Assembly (NCBI RefSeq): GCF_002198095.1
Contig: NZ_NHMK01000030.1
Location: forward strand, 62,001-126,000
Source: Deinococcus indicus
Lineage (GTDB): Bacteria > Deinococcota > Deinococci > Deinococcales > Deinococcaceae
Length of the DNA: 64,000 nucleotides
Reading direction: 5' to 3'
This document shows, in pieces, positions 45,955-54,468 of this stretch; the stretch's first letter is position 1; every line of letters starts with the position of its first letter. The notes beneath the pieces are model-generated. The model was not told the origin of the DNA and made no database searches. It was given only the letters and a program-made list of their open reading frames with translations. Both the position numbers and the translations under genes were made by a program.

Positions 45955-46617
45955 ATGAAGAACACGTTCGCCGTCTCCATGACGCTGCTACTGGCCCTGA
46001 CGCTGGGCGGCTCGTTCACCGCCTACCGCGCGGCCACCTCGGCCCATCACGGGGAGTCCCACAGCAAGGACGAGGGTCACAGCGAGGGCGGCGCCAAGGA
46101 AGGCGCGACCCGTCCCAGCGAGTCCGCTCCCAGCCCGAACAGCGCGGCGACCGGCGCGGCCGGCGAGGCCGGAGCGCTCGGCGACGTCACGGCCGACAAC
46201 GAGGGCGGCGTGCAGGCCGGCGAGAACGGCGCCGTGCAGGACACCGGCGAGGACACCACGGGCAGCACGCCCGCCGCCAGCCAGGAAGGCACCGCCACCG
46301 ACACCGACCCGGCCGGCGCGACCGGTCAGGAACCCGACGAGACGGCCGCCGCCGCCGAGACGCAGGGTGACGCGACGGCCGGCGGGGACTCGTACGCCAC
46401 GAGCTGCGCCGGGTGCCACGGCGCCGAGGGCCAGGGCGGTATCGGCCCGGCCCTGGAGAAGGTGAACGGGTGGACGCTGGCGCAGTTCACGACCGTGCTG
46501 CGCGAGGGCAAGACCCCCGAGCGCGAACTGGGCGCCGTGATGCCGCGCTTCACGGACGCGCAGCTGACCGATTCGGACGTGGCGAACGTGTACGCGTTCA
46601 TCAAGACGCTGTACTGA
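45955..46617 (+). CDS. Membrane-anchored cytochrome c with long acidic linker
   Basis: 220 residues. An N-terminal anchor (AVSMTLLLALTLGGSFTAYRAA), ~110 residues of low-complexity acidic/Ala/Gly/Ser/Thr linker with an early His-rich patch (HHGESHSKDEGHSEGG), then a class-I cytochrome c domain: CAGCHG heme site, GGIGPALEKVNG and the axial Met in AVMPRFTDAQLTDSDVANVYAFIKTL. It carries electrons at the outer face of the membrane. TAGGCT is 7 bases before the ATG. Confidence 0.92.
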   Translation: MKNTFAVSMTLLLALTLGGSFTAYRAATSAHHGESHSKDEGHSEGGAKEGATRPSESAPSPNSAATGAAGEAGALGDVTADNEGGVQAGENGAVQDTGEDTTGSTPAASQEGTATDTDPAGATGQEPDETAAAAETQGDATAGGDSYATSCAGCHGAEGQGGIGPALEKVNGWTLAQFTTVLREGKTPERELGAVMPRFTDAQLTDSDVANVYAFIKTLY

Positions 46618-46650
46618 TCGCCCAGCGGCTCCCTGGCCTGCCCCTTCATG

Positions 46651-46675
46651 GACCCCCCTTTGCCGGGGGTCTTCT
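46651..46675 (+). terminator. Intrinsic terminator after cytochrome c
   Basis: GACCCCC (46651-46657) pairs with GGGGGTC (46665-46671), followed by TTCT. Confidence 0.75.
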
Positions 46676-46715
46676 GCTGTCCCGGCGCGGGGGCGGTGGC
46701 CGCTATGCTGGGCGG

Positions 46716-47564
46716 ATGACCGGGCCGCTGCTGTCCACCTCTTCCCTGCGGCCGGACCTGGGCGGGTGGGCGGTGCAGGCGGCCCGCCCGGAGCGGCTGG
46801 CGGGCGCGGCAGGGCTGTTGCTGCCGCATGACGGCCTGCCGGTCGCGGACGTGCGGGCGCACCCGGAGCGCTGGGAGACGCTGGGGCTGGTGACGGGTGC
46901 GCTGCGGCGCGGCGTGCCGGTGCTGGGGTGGGGGTCGGGTGCGGCGCTGCTGGGGCGGGCGCTGGGCGCGGCGGTCACGGCGTCCGGGTCCGCGCCGGAC
47001 CGCTCGGCCCTGCCGCGTGGCGCGCAGGCGCACGCCTGGGCCGGCACGCACCCGCTCCACTGGACGCTGGACCGCGCGGTCGCCTGGGCGGAGCCGGAGC
47101 TGCCGCCCGCGCTGCTGGCCGCGTTCCTGGCGGCGCTGCCCGGCTGGACGGACCGGCGGCCCGGCTCGCCGCTGGAGGAGGTGGGCGGTGTGGCGGCGGT
47201 GCGGGAGGTGGTCACGGCCTTCTACGCGCGGGCGCGGGCCGATGCGCTGCTGGGGCCGGTGTTCGCGGCGCACGTGGAGGACTGGCCGGCCCACCTGGAG
47301 CGCGTGACGGCCTTCTGGGTGACGCTGCTGGGCGGCGAGCCGGGCCGGGCCGCGTGGCGGGGGAACCTGAACGCCGCGCACGCGGGGCTGGGCGTGCGGG
47401 CCGCGCACCTGGGCCGCTGGCTGGCGCTGTGGGACGAGACGGCCCGCGCGGTCCTCCCGGCCGACGCGGCGGCGCTGCTGAGTGCGCGGGCGGCCGTCAT
47501 GGGTGAACGTCTGGGCGGCGCGGCGCGGGCCGGAAGCGGAACTTCTCAGGCGGGCGGCACGTAG
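46716..47564 (+). CDS. Pseudo-GATase / group III truncated globin fusion
   Basis: 282 residues. Residues ~1-105 read as a class-I glutamine amidotransferase core (AGLLLPHDGLPVADV, LRRGVPVLGWGSGAALLGRALGA), but the nucleophile elbow GxCxG is GWGSG, with Gly in place of Cys, so it cannot be an amidotransferase. Residues ~150-275 match group III (2/2) truncated haemoglobins: VVTAFYARARADALLGPVFAAHV, WPAHLERVTAFWVTLL and AAHLGRWLALWDETARAVLP. TATGCT (46704-46709) is 6 bases before the ATG; the end overlaps the next promoter. Confidence 0.75.
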   Translation: MTGPLLSTSSLRPDLGGWAVQAARPERLAGAAGLLLPHDGLPVADVRAHPERWETLGLVTGALRRGVPVLGWGSGAALLGRALGAAVTASGSAPDRSALPRGAQAHAWAGTHPLHWTLDRAVAWAEPELPPALLAAFLAALPGWTDRRPGSPLEEVGGVAAVREVVTAFYARARADALLGPVFAAHVEDWPAHLERVTAFWVTLLGGEPGRAAWRGNLNAAHAGLGVRAAHLGRWLALWDETARAVLPADAAALLSARAAVMGERLGGAARAGSGTSQAGGT

Positions 47565-47572
47565 CGTGGGGT

Positions 47573-49180
47573 ATGAACCTGAAGCTGCCGTTCCTGAAGA
47601 CCGACGACACGCTGCCGGGCGGCGTGACCCGCCCCACCTGGGTGATCCTGGACCTGAGCGGCCCGTACCCGGAGCGGCAGCCGGGCAGCCCGGTGGCGGC
47701 GCTCCTGAACCGCACCGAGTCGCTGGAGGCCCTCGCGGCGCGCGTGCAGAAGCTGCGCGGCGCCGGGTGGCTGCACGGCGTGCTGGTGCGCTTCGGTGAG
47801 TTCACGGCCGCCCCGGCGACCGCGCACGCGGTGCGGGGCATCCTGGCGGACCTCGCCGCCGAGAAGCGCGTGGTGGCGTACCTGCCGCAGCTGACCATGA
47901 CCACCCTGATCGCCGCGAGCGGCGCGGGTGAACTCGTCGCGCCGGAATCCGCCGAGGTGAACCTGGGAGGCTTCGGGGTGGAGAGCACCTTCCTGGGCGA
48001 GTTCCTGAAGAAGCGCGGCATCGAGTTCGAGAACCTGCGTGTGCGCGAGTACAAGGCGGCCCTGACGCGCTTCTCCCAGGACCACATGGACGACCACAAC
48101 CGCGAGCAGCTCCAGGCGTACCTGGACGGCCTGGAGGCCGCCTGGGCCAGCGATCTGGCGGCCGCGCGCGGCGTGAGCCCCGAGGTCGCTGCCAGCTGGA
48201 TCAGCGCGGACCTGACGAGCGCTCAGGCGGCCCTCGCGGCGGGCGTGATCACCAAGGTCGCATACGAGGACGAACTCGTCGGTCCGGGCTCGCGGCCCTT
48301 CGAGGCGGTGCTGGACCTCCTGACCCCCCACCGGCCCGCGAAGGCGAAGGTCGGGCGGGTGGCGGTCGTGCCGCTGGTCGGGACGATCATCACCGGCAAG
48401 AGCCGCACCAACCCCGTTCCGCTGCCGCTGCTGGGCGGCCCGATGGCCGGGTCCGACACGGTCGTGGCCGCGCTGCGCCGCGCCAAGGAGGACAGGGCCA
48501 CGAAAGCCATCGTCCTGTACGTGAACAGCGGCGGCGGCAGCGCCCTGGCCAGCGACCTGATCTGGCGCGAGGTCGCCAGGAGCGAGAAACCGGTCGTGGT
48601 CGTCATGGGCGAGTACGCCGCGTCGGGCGGGTACTACGTCTCCACGCACGCGAAGAAGATCGTCGCGTCGCCGTACACCCTGACCGGCTCCATCGGCGTG
48701 GTCAGCGGCAAACCCGTCCTGACCGAATTCAACCGCCGGCACGGCCTGAACCCCGAACGGGTGGGCCGCGACCGCGCCCTGATGTACTCGGCGGCCCGCC
48801 CGTACACCGACGAGGAACGCGACCACGTCGAGAAGGGCATCCTGGAGGTGTACGACCGTTTCACCACCCGCGTCGCCGAGGGGCGGGGGCTGAGCAAGGA
48901 GCGCGTGAACGAACTCGGCCGGGGTCGCATCTGGAGCGGCCAGGACGCCCTGGACCGCGGTCTGGTCGATGAACTGGGCGACCTCCGCACCGGCCTTGAG
49001 CGCGCGCGGGAACTCGCGGGCCTCCCCAGTGACGCGCCCGCCTGGAACGTCACGCCGAAGAACCACGGCCCACTGCCGCAGTTCGCGCAGGAAGCCGCGC
49101 AGGCCGCCAGCGTGACCGTCTGGCCGTTCGGCGGCGAGCGGGTGCTGACGTGGTTCGATCAGGACGTGCGCGTGCGCTGA
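47573..49180 (+). CDS. sppA: Signal peptide peptidase SppA (67K type)
   Basis: 535 residues with two ClpP-fold halves. The first carries the general-base lysine region RVREYKAALTRFSQDHM; the second carries YVNSGGGSALASDLIWREV and the nucleophile GEYAASGGYYVSTHA (Ser), then SIGVVSGKPVL. This is the long SppA that degrades cleaved signal peptides at the membrane. No clear N-terminal transmembrane anchor is seen, which is unusual for the E. coli type. TAGCGT (47562-47567), overlapping the globin stop, lies 5 bases before the ATG. Confidence 0.9.
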   Translation: MNLKLPFLKTDDTLPGGVTRPTWVILDLSGPYPERQPGSPVAALLNRTESLEALAARVQKLRGAGWLHGVLVRFGEFTAAPATAHAVRGILADLAAEKRVVAYLPQLTMTTLIAASGAGELVAPESAEVNLGGFGVESTFLGEFLKKRGIEFENLRVREYKAALTRFSQDHMDDHNREQLQAYLDGLEAAWASDLAAARGVSPEVAASWISADLTSAQAALAAGVITKVAYEDELVGPGSRPFEAVLDLLTPHRPAKAKVGRVAVVPLVGTIITGKSRTNPVPLPLLGGPMAGSDTVVAALRRAKEDRATKAIVLYVNSGGGSALASDLIWREVARSEKPVVVVMGEYAASGGYYVSTHAKKIVASPYTLTGSIGVVSGKPVLTEFNRRHGLNPERVGRDRALMYSAARPYTDEERDHVEKGILEVYDRFTTRVAEGRGLSKERVNELGRGRIWSGQDALDRGLVDELGDLRTGLERARELAGLPSDAPAWNVTPKNHGPLPQFAQEAAQAASVTVWPFGGERVLTWFDQDVRVR

Positions 49181-49197
49181 CGCGGGCAGTAGGGAGT

Positions 49198-49247
49198 GGG
49201 AAGTGGTGAGTGGAACGGCGAAACCCCCGACCCACTCACCACTTCCC
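49198..49247. repeat. 16-bp perfect hairpin between sppA and pepF (GGGAGTGGG family)
   Basis: GGGAAGTGGTGAGTGG (49198-49213) pairs perfectly with the segment 49232-49247 around an 18-nt loop between convergent genes. The flanking core (AGGGAGTGGGAAGTGG, from 49191) is shared with the hairpin at 41256-41296. Confidence 0.7.
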
Positions 49248-49263
49248 TCTGTCCACTTCCCGT

Positions 49264-51048
49264 TTACGCCTGCGTGGTGGCCTCGTAGGCGTCGATCTGG
49301 CGGCGGATGACGTTCAGGCTGCCTTCCCAGAAGTCCGGGGCGTGCAGGTCGATGCCGAAGCGCGCGGCGAGGGCCAGCGGGGTGGCCTGCCCGGTGGCGG
49401 CCAGCAGGGCGTCGTAGCGGGCCTGGAAGTCGGTTTCGTGGCCCTGGGCGCGGGCCTGTTCGTACTGGGCGTACAGGCCCAGGCCGAACAGCAGCCCGAA
49501 GGTGTACGGGTAGTTGTAGAAGGAGCGGCCGTAGTAGTGGGGCTTGACGGCCCACATGTACGGGTGGGGGGTGTTCAGGGCGTCGCCGTACGTGTCGCGC
49601 TGGGCCTGCACCATCAGGGTGTTCAGGTCGCTGGGGTTCAGGTCGCCGCCCGCGCGGCGTTCGAAGACGGCCTTCTCGAACAGGAAGCGGCTGTGGATGT
49701 CCACGACGACCTGCGCGTGGCCCATCAGCTGCGTTTCGAGGACGTACAGGCGCTCGTCGCCCTGCGCGCTCTGTAGCGCGGCGTTCTGGATGATCGTCTC
49801 GCAGAAGATGCTGGCGGTCTCGGCGAGGGTCATGGGCGTCTCCTGCTGGAGGGGGCGCAGGTCGCCGAGCTGCACGTTGTGGTACGCGTGGCCCAGTTCG
49901 TGCGCCAGGGTGCTGACCGAGTCGAGGCTGGGGTCATGGTTCATCAGGATGCGGCTGTCGGCGCCCTGCCATTTCATGCAGAACGCGCCGCTGCGTTTGC
50001 CGTCGCGGGGGCCGGCGTCGATCCAGCGTTCACCGAAGGCGCGGGCGGCGAAGTCCCCCAGCGCGGGGCTGTACGCGCGGAACTGGCGTTCCACGAAGGC
50101 CTCGCCGGCGGCGTAGTCCCAGTGGGTGTCGCTTGTGCCGACCGGGGCGAACAGGTCCCACCAGTCCAGCTGCGTCTTGCCCAGGTGGCGGGCCTTGGCG
50201 CGGAAGTACCGGCGGAAGTCCGGCAGGGAGCGCACGACGGCGGCCTGCATGGCGTCCAGCGTCTCGCGGTCGATGCCGTTGCTCAGGAGGCTGGGCGCGA
50301 CGACGTCCGTGAAGCCGCGCCGGGCGGCGAGGGTGCCCTCCTCCCCTTTGACGCCGTTCATGCAGGCGGCGAAGACGGTCTCCTGGGTCTTCCAGGCGGC
50401 GATCTCGGCGTGGTAGGCGTCCTCGCGCACGCCCGCGTCGGGGTCGCTGGCGAGGGCGCGCAGGGCGGTCACGGGCAGGCGCTGGCCGCGGTACTCGCCC
50501 GCCAGGGTGCTGGAGACGTTGCCGTGCAGCTTGCCCCAGCCACCTCCGCTGGCGGGGTGCAGGCGGGCGGCGAGGTCCTCCTCGGGCGGGGTCATCTGGT
50601 ACCGGGCGAGTTGCGCGGCGCGGCGCAGGCGGTGCTCGTGGGCGCGGGCCTCGGCGCTCTGCTCCAGCAGGGCGGTCAGGGCGGCGTCGTCCAGGCCGCC
50701 CAGCCAGGCGGTCAGGCGGGCGCTCAGCGGTCCGAGCGGCAGGCTCAGGGTGGTCAGGGCGGCCATGCGGGTCTGCGCCGCCTCGTCGCGGCTGTCGGTG
50801 GTCACGAAGGCGTACACGAAGGCGCGCACGCGGCCCAGGCGGGTCAGCACGGCGTTCAGTTCGCCCAGCGCGGCGTCCACGCCCGTCGGCGTGACGGGCG
50901 ACCCGGCGCGCACGCCGTGCGTGTCGAACAGGGTTTCCAGGGCCTGCACGTCGCTGGCCAGGGCGCTCAGGTCATGATCCAGTTGCGGGTCGTTCAGGCT
51001 GGCGTACAGGTCGTCGGTGCGCCAGCGGGGCATCTCGGTTGTGGTCAC
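49264..51048 (-). CDS. pepF: M3-family oligoendopeptidase (PepF type)
   Basis: 594 residues. Zinc site HELGH (~381-385) with the downstream glutamate segment LAETASIFCETI, the SGAFCMKW and MNHDPSLDSVSTLAHELGHAYH context, and C-terminal HYYGRSFYNYPYTFGLLFGLGL. Cytoplasmic metallopeptidase that degrades oligopeptides. The start is GTG 51048, 5 bases after TACACT (minus strand, 51054-51059), matching the leaderless rule; no Shine-Dalgarno is visible. Confidence 0.95.
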   Translation of the reverse strand: MTTTEMPRWRTDDLYASLNDPQLDHDLSALASDVQALETLFDTHGVRAGSPVTPTGVDAALGELNAVLTRLGRVRAFVYAFVTTDSRDEAAQTRMAALTTLSLPLGPLSARLTAWLGGLDDAALTALLEQSAEARAHEHRLRRAAQLARYQMTPPEEDLAARLHPASGGGWGKLHGNVSSTLAGEYRGQRLPVTALRALASDPDAGVREDAYHAEIAAWKTQETVFAACMNGVKGEEGTLAARRGFTDVVAPSLLSNGIDRETLDAMQAAVVRSLPDFRRYFRAKARHLGKTQLDWWDLFAPVGTSDTHWDYAAGEAFVERQFRAYSPALGDFAARAFGERWIDAGPRDGKRSGAFCMKWQGADSRILMNHDPSLDSVSTLAHELGHAYHNVQLGDLRPLQQETPMTLAETASIFCETIIQNAALQSAQGDERLYVLETQLMGHAQVVVDIHSRFLFEKAVFERRAGGDLNPSDLNTLMVQAQRDTYGDALNTPHPYMWAVKPHYYGRSFYNYPYTFGLLFGLGLYAQYEQARAQGHETDFQARYDALLAATGQATPLALAARFGIDLHAPDFWEGSLNVIRRQIDAYEATTQA

Positions 51049-51187
51049 GCCTGAGTGTACGGCGGGTGCGGGGGGCGGTGACATAGGCCAGATTGCGCAC
51101 GGCTGCGGCCCGGCGTGCGATGCTGGGGGGGCCAGTTCATGCAGCGTGCACAGGGTCGCCCCTCCCGGCGACTGGACCGGCATGGAC

Positions 51188-51215
51188 TTTGTTGATAAAA
51201 CAGGTCCACTATTCT
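51188..51215 (+). promoter_or_regulatory. Candidate promoter/operator of the sugar ABC operon
   Basis: TATTCT (51210-51215) may be the -10 with a poor -35 (TTTGTT, 51188-51193) 16 bp upstream. Overlapping it is the small palindrome TGTT-GATAA-AACA, as in sugar-repressor operators. The region is the only AT-rich stretch in the gap. Confidence 0.4.
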
Positions 51216-51241
51216 GGTTTCATTCCCCCGGAGGTTCCACC

Positions 51242-52510
51242 ATGCGTTCACCCACCACGCGTCCATCCGCCCTGACCAAACGCCTCAGCGTGACCCTCGC
51301 GCTGGCCGCCTGCGCCCTGGCCGGCAGCGCCAGCGCCGCCACCACCCTGACCGTGTTCATGGGCAGCCAGCAACGCCCGGAAGTCTTCCAGCCGCTGTTC
51401 GAGCGCTTCCAGAAGCAGAACCCGAACATCAAGATCAAGATCGAGACCGGCGGCGCCACCAGCGAGGCCCAGAACCAGTACCTGACCACCGTGCTCGCCG
51501 CCAAGGACAGCACCCTGGACATCTTCCTGATCGACGTGGTCCGCACCGCCACCTTCGCCGCCGCCGGCTGGGCCGAACCGCTCGACGCCTACCTGCCCAG
51601 CAAGGACACCTACCTCAAGGCCTTCCTGCCCGGCCCCATCGGCGCCGCCACCGTCAGCGGCAAACTGTACGCCATGCCGGCCTTCACCGACGCGCAGTTC
51701 CTGTACTACCGCAAGGACCTGCTCGAGAAGCACAAGGCCAAGGTCCCCAAAACCTGGGATGAACTGGCCGCCACCGCCGCCCGCATCCAGAAAGCCGAGG
51801 GCGGCAACCTCCAGGGCTTCAACTTCCAGGGCGCGCCCATCGAGGGCACCGTGTGCAACTTCCTGGAAATGACCTGGACCGGCGGCGGCAGCGTCGACGA
51901 CGTGACCAGCGCAGCCGCGAAACAGGGCCTGGGCTTCCTGGTGAACGCCGTGAAAACCAAGCTCTCCCCCGCCGCCAGCGCCGAGATGAAAACCGACGAC
52001 TCCCGCCAGCAGTTCCAGGCCGGGAACGTCCTGTTCGGCCTGAACTGGAGTTACGCCTGGGCGCACTTCCAGGGCAACAGCCCCCAGCCCACCAAGGTCA
52101 AGGGCGACGTGGGCGTGGCCGCGCTGCCCGCCTTCGGCAAGAACGCCAGCGCCACCTGCACCGGCGGCTGGGAATGGGGCGTGAACGCCTTCGGCAAGAA
52201 CAAGGCCGCCAGCGTGAAACTCCTGCAGTTCATGGCCAGCAGCGACGTGCAGAAGGAAATGGCCATCAAGGGCGCGTACCTGCCGGTGCGCAAGAGCCTG
52301 TACAACGACAAGGCCGTGCTGGCCGCCAACCCGCACTTCAAGTCCCTGTACCCCATCGTGACCAAGGCCCGCCCGCGTCCCGTCACGCCCAGCTACCCGC
52401 GCGTCAGCGAGATCATCCGCAACAACGTCTCGGCCGCCGTCGCCGGCAGCAAGACCGTGGACGCCGCCCTGAGCGACATGAAACGCGACCTGACCCCGCT
52501 GCTGAAGTAA
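51242..52510 (+). CDS. ABC transporter sugar-binding protein (family 1)
   Basis: 422 residues. Signal peptide (RLSVTLALAACALAGSASAA), then TTLTVFMGSQQRPEVFQPLFERFQKQ, KLYAMPAFTDAQFLYYRKDLLEKH, PKTWDELAATAARIQ and ALPAFGKNASATCTGGWEWGVN. These are family-1 solute-binding features (maltose/trehalose type). GGAGGTTCC stands 8 bases before the ATG. It heads a three-gene operon with two permeases. A TGTT-gataa-AACA palindrome (51191-51203) upstream may be an operator. Confidence 0.9.
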   Translation: MRSPTTRPSALTKRLSVTLALAACALAGSASAATTLTVFMGSQQRPEVFQPLFERFQKQNPNIKIKIETGGATSEAQNQYLTTVLAAKDSTLDIFLIDVVRTATFAAAGWAEPLDAYLPSKDTYLKAFLPGPIGAATVSGKLYAMPAFTDAQFLYYRKDLLEKHKAKVPKTWDELAATAARIQKAEGGNLQGFNFQGAPIEGTVCNFLEMTWTGGGSVDDVTSAAAKQGLGFLVNAVKTKLSPAASAEMKTDDSRQQFQAGNVLFGLNWSYAWAHFQGNSPQPTKVKGDVGVAALPAFGKNASATCTGGWEWGVNAFGKNKAASVKLLQFMASSDVQKEMAIKGAYLPVRKSLYNDKAVLAANPHFKSLYPIVTKARPRPVTPSYPRVSEIIRNNVSAAVAGSKTVDAALSDMKRDLTPLLK

Positions 52511-52640
52511 GCGCCGTCAGGACACCGGCAGGGGGGCGCCGCGCAGGTAGACCGCGCGCCGCCCCCTCCCGGCCGGGCCGCCCCTGCCAGAGCACCCTCG
52601 CCCGGACACCCTCGCTCCCCGCCCGAAAGACGTGACCCTC

Positions 52641-53561
52641 ATGACCACACCCAACCCCACCCCGGCCCGCCGACCCCGCCGGGAACCCAGCGAGGCGCTG
52701 CTGGCCACGCTGCTGCTGCTTCCGGCCGCCGCGCTGCTGCTGGGCGTGCTGCTGTTCCCGATGCTGACCACCTTCCGCGACAGCCTGTACCTGAACAAAC
52801 TGACCGAACCGTGGCTGACGGGCTTCGTGGGCCTGAAACAGTACGCGCAGATGCTCGAAGATCCCCGTTTCGGTCAGGCGCTGCGCAACACCCTGTTCTT
52901 CGGCGTGCTGACCGTCGGCGGGTCGTTCCTGGTCGGCATTCCCATGGCACTCGCCGCGCACCTGCCGGGCCGGACCCGCGGGCTGGCGCGCGTGGCGCTG
53001 CTGCTGCCGTGGGCGATGCCGCCCGTCATCACGGGCCTGATCTTCGCGTGGCTGTTCAACGCGCAGTACGGCGTGTTCAACGACCTGCTGGTGCGCGCCG
53101 GGATCATCGACGAGCCGCTGCGCTGGCTCAGCACGCCGGGCCTGAGCGTCCTGGCGATGGTCGTCACGATCATCTGGAAGACCAGTTCCTTCGTGGCGCT
53201 GATCGTGCTCGGCGGCCTCCAGGGCATCCCGAAAGAGATGATCGAGGCGGCGCAGGTGGACGGCGCGACCTCCACCCAGACGTTCTTCCGGGTGATCCTG
53301 CCGCTGCTGGCCCCCAGTCTGGCCGTGGCGTTCATCTTCCGGACCATCAGCGCCGTGCAGGTGTTCGACATCCCGTACACCTTCATCCAGCAGGCGCCGG
53401 CGCAGGGCCTGCTGGAGACGCTGGGCGTGTACATCTACCGCACGGGCATCGAATTCCTGGACTTCGGGTACGCCGCCGCGCTGAGCGTCGCGCTGTTCGC
53501 CCTGAGTCTGGCCGTCACCGCCGTGTACGTCCGCTTCGTGCGGGACGGAGCGAACTCCTGA
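52641..53561 (+). CDS. ABC transporter sugar permease (MalF type)
   Basis: 306 residues, six hydrophobic helices. First helix LLATLLLLPAAALLLGVLLF; the EAA loop EAAQVDGATSTQTFFRVILPLLAPSLAVAF couples to the ATPase. Start ATG 52641 is favoured; GTG 52632 in frame is possible. 1-base overlap with the next permease. Membrane, imports a sugar. Confidence 0.9.
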   Translation: MTTPNPTPARRPRREPSEALLATLLLLPAAALLLGVLLFPMLTTFRDSLYLNKLTEPWLTGFVGLKQYAQMLEDPRFGQALRNTLFFGVLTVGGSFLVGIPMALAAHLPGRTRGLARVALLLPWAMPPVITGLIFAWLFNAQYGVFNDLLVRAGIIDEPLRWLSTPGLSVLAMVVTIIWKTSSFVALIVLGGLQGIPKEMIEAAQVDGATSTQTFFRVILPLLAPSLAVAFIFRTISAVQVFDIPYTFIQQAPAQGLLETLGVYIYRTGIEFLDFGYAAALSVALFALSLAVTAVYVRFVRDGANS

Positions 53562-54409
53562 TGGAAGAGCAGACACACGAGAACCTGAGCCCCGCCCAGC
53601 GCGTGGGCCGCGCCGCCGCGCTGGGCGCCCTGGTCGTGGGCGGCTTCTTCCCGTTCGTCTGGATGGTGCTGACCAGCCTGAAAACCGAAGGGGAACTCCA
53701 GAAGTTCCCGGTGCAGTACCTCCCGTCGAAACTGGATTTCAGCAACTACGCCCGCGTGTTCAGCGAGCAGCCGTTCGCGCAGTTCTTCTTCAACTCGCTG
53801 GCCGTCAGCCTGCTGAGCACCCTGCTGTGCATCGTGGCCGCCGTGCCCGCCGCGTACGCCCTGGCCCGCCTGAACCTGCGCGGGCGCGGACTGCTGCTCA
53901 CGGCCGTCGTGGCGTTCAGCATGTTCCCGGTCGTCAGCCTCCTGATTCCGCTGTTCCGCCTGATGCGCGGCGCGGAACTCCTGAACACCTACCCCGCCCT
54001 GATCCTCCCCTACGCCGCGCTGAGCCTCCCCATCGGCATCCTGACGCTGGTGGCGTTCTTCAGCGCCATCCCCCGCGACCTCGAAGCGGCCGCCATGGTG
54101 GACGGCACCACCCGCGTCGGCGCCCTGACCCGCGTGGTCCTGCCACTCTCGATGCCGGGCGTCGTGACGGCCGCGCTGCTGGTGTTCGTGAACTCCTGGA
54201 ACGAATTCCTGCTCGCCCTGAGCTTCAACACCAAACTGTCCATGCGCACCGTGTCCGTCGGCGTGACCCTCTACCAGGGCGAATTCGCGTTCCCCTGGCC
54301 GCTGATCGCCGCCGCCGTCGTGGTCGCCACCGTGCCCCTCGTGCTGCTGATCGCCATCTTCCAGAAACGCTTCGTGTCCGGCCTGACCGCCGGGGGCGTC
54401 AAGGCGTAG
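53561..54409 (+). CDS. ABC transporter sugar permease (MalG type)
   Basis: 282 residues. First helix GALVVGGFFPFVWMVLTSLK; the EAA loop EAAAMVDGTTRVGALTRVVLPLSMPGVVTAALLVF; last helices near PLIAAAVVVATVPLVLLIAIF. Start shares one base with the MalF-type stop (TGATG). No ATP-binding subunit follows, so the operon probably relies on a shared ATPase encoded elsewhere, as in some deinococcal and Gram-positive sugar systems. Confidence 0.9.
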   Translation: MEEQTHENLSPAQRVGRAAALGALVVGGFFPFVWMVLTSLKTEGELQKFPVQYLPSKLDFSNYARVFSEQPFAQFFFNSLAVSLLSTLLCIVAAVPAAYALARLNLRGRGLLLTAVVAFSMFPVVSLLIPLFRLMRGAELLNTYPALILPYAALSLPIGILTLVAFFSAIPRDLEAAAMVDGTTRVGALTRVVLPLSMPGVVTAALLVFVNSWNEFLLALSFNTKLSMRTVSVGVTLYQGEFAFPWPLIAAAVVVATVPLVLLIAIFQKRFVSGLTAGGVKA

Positions 54410-54414
54410 ACGGT

Positions 54415-54438
54415 TGACAGTTGATGGGATCGCTGTCA
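54415..54438. promoter_or_regulatory. Inverted repeat upstream of the LLM monooxygenase
   Basis: TGACAG (54415-54420) and CTGTCA (54433-54438) form a perfect 6-bp inverted repeat with a 12-bp spacer, between malG-type permease and the monooxygenase. It overlaps a TTGACA hexamer. A possible operator; no -10 is well placed. Confidence 0.35.
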
Positions 54439-54468
54439 CACCCCATACCTCTCCCCTTCAGGTGACTT

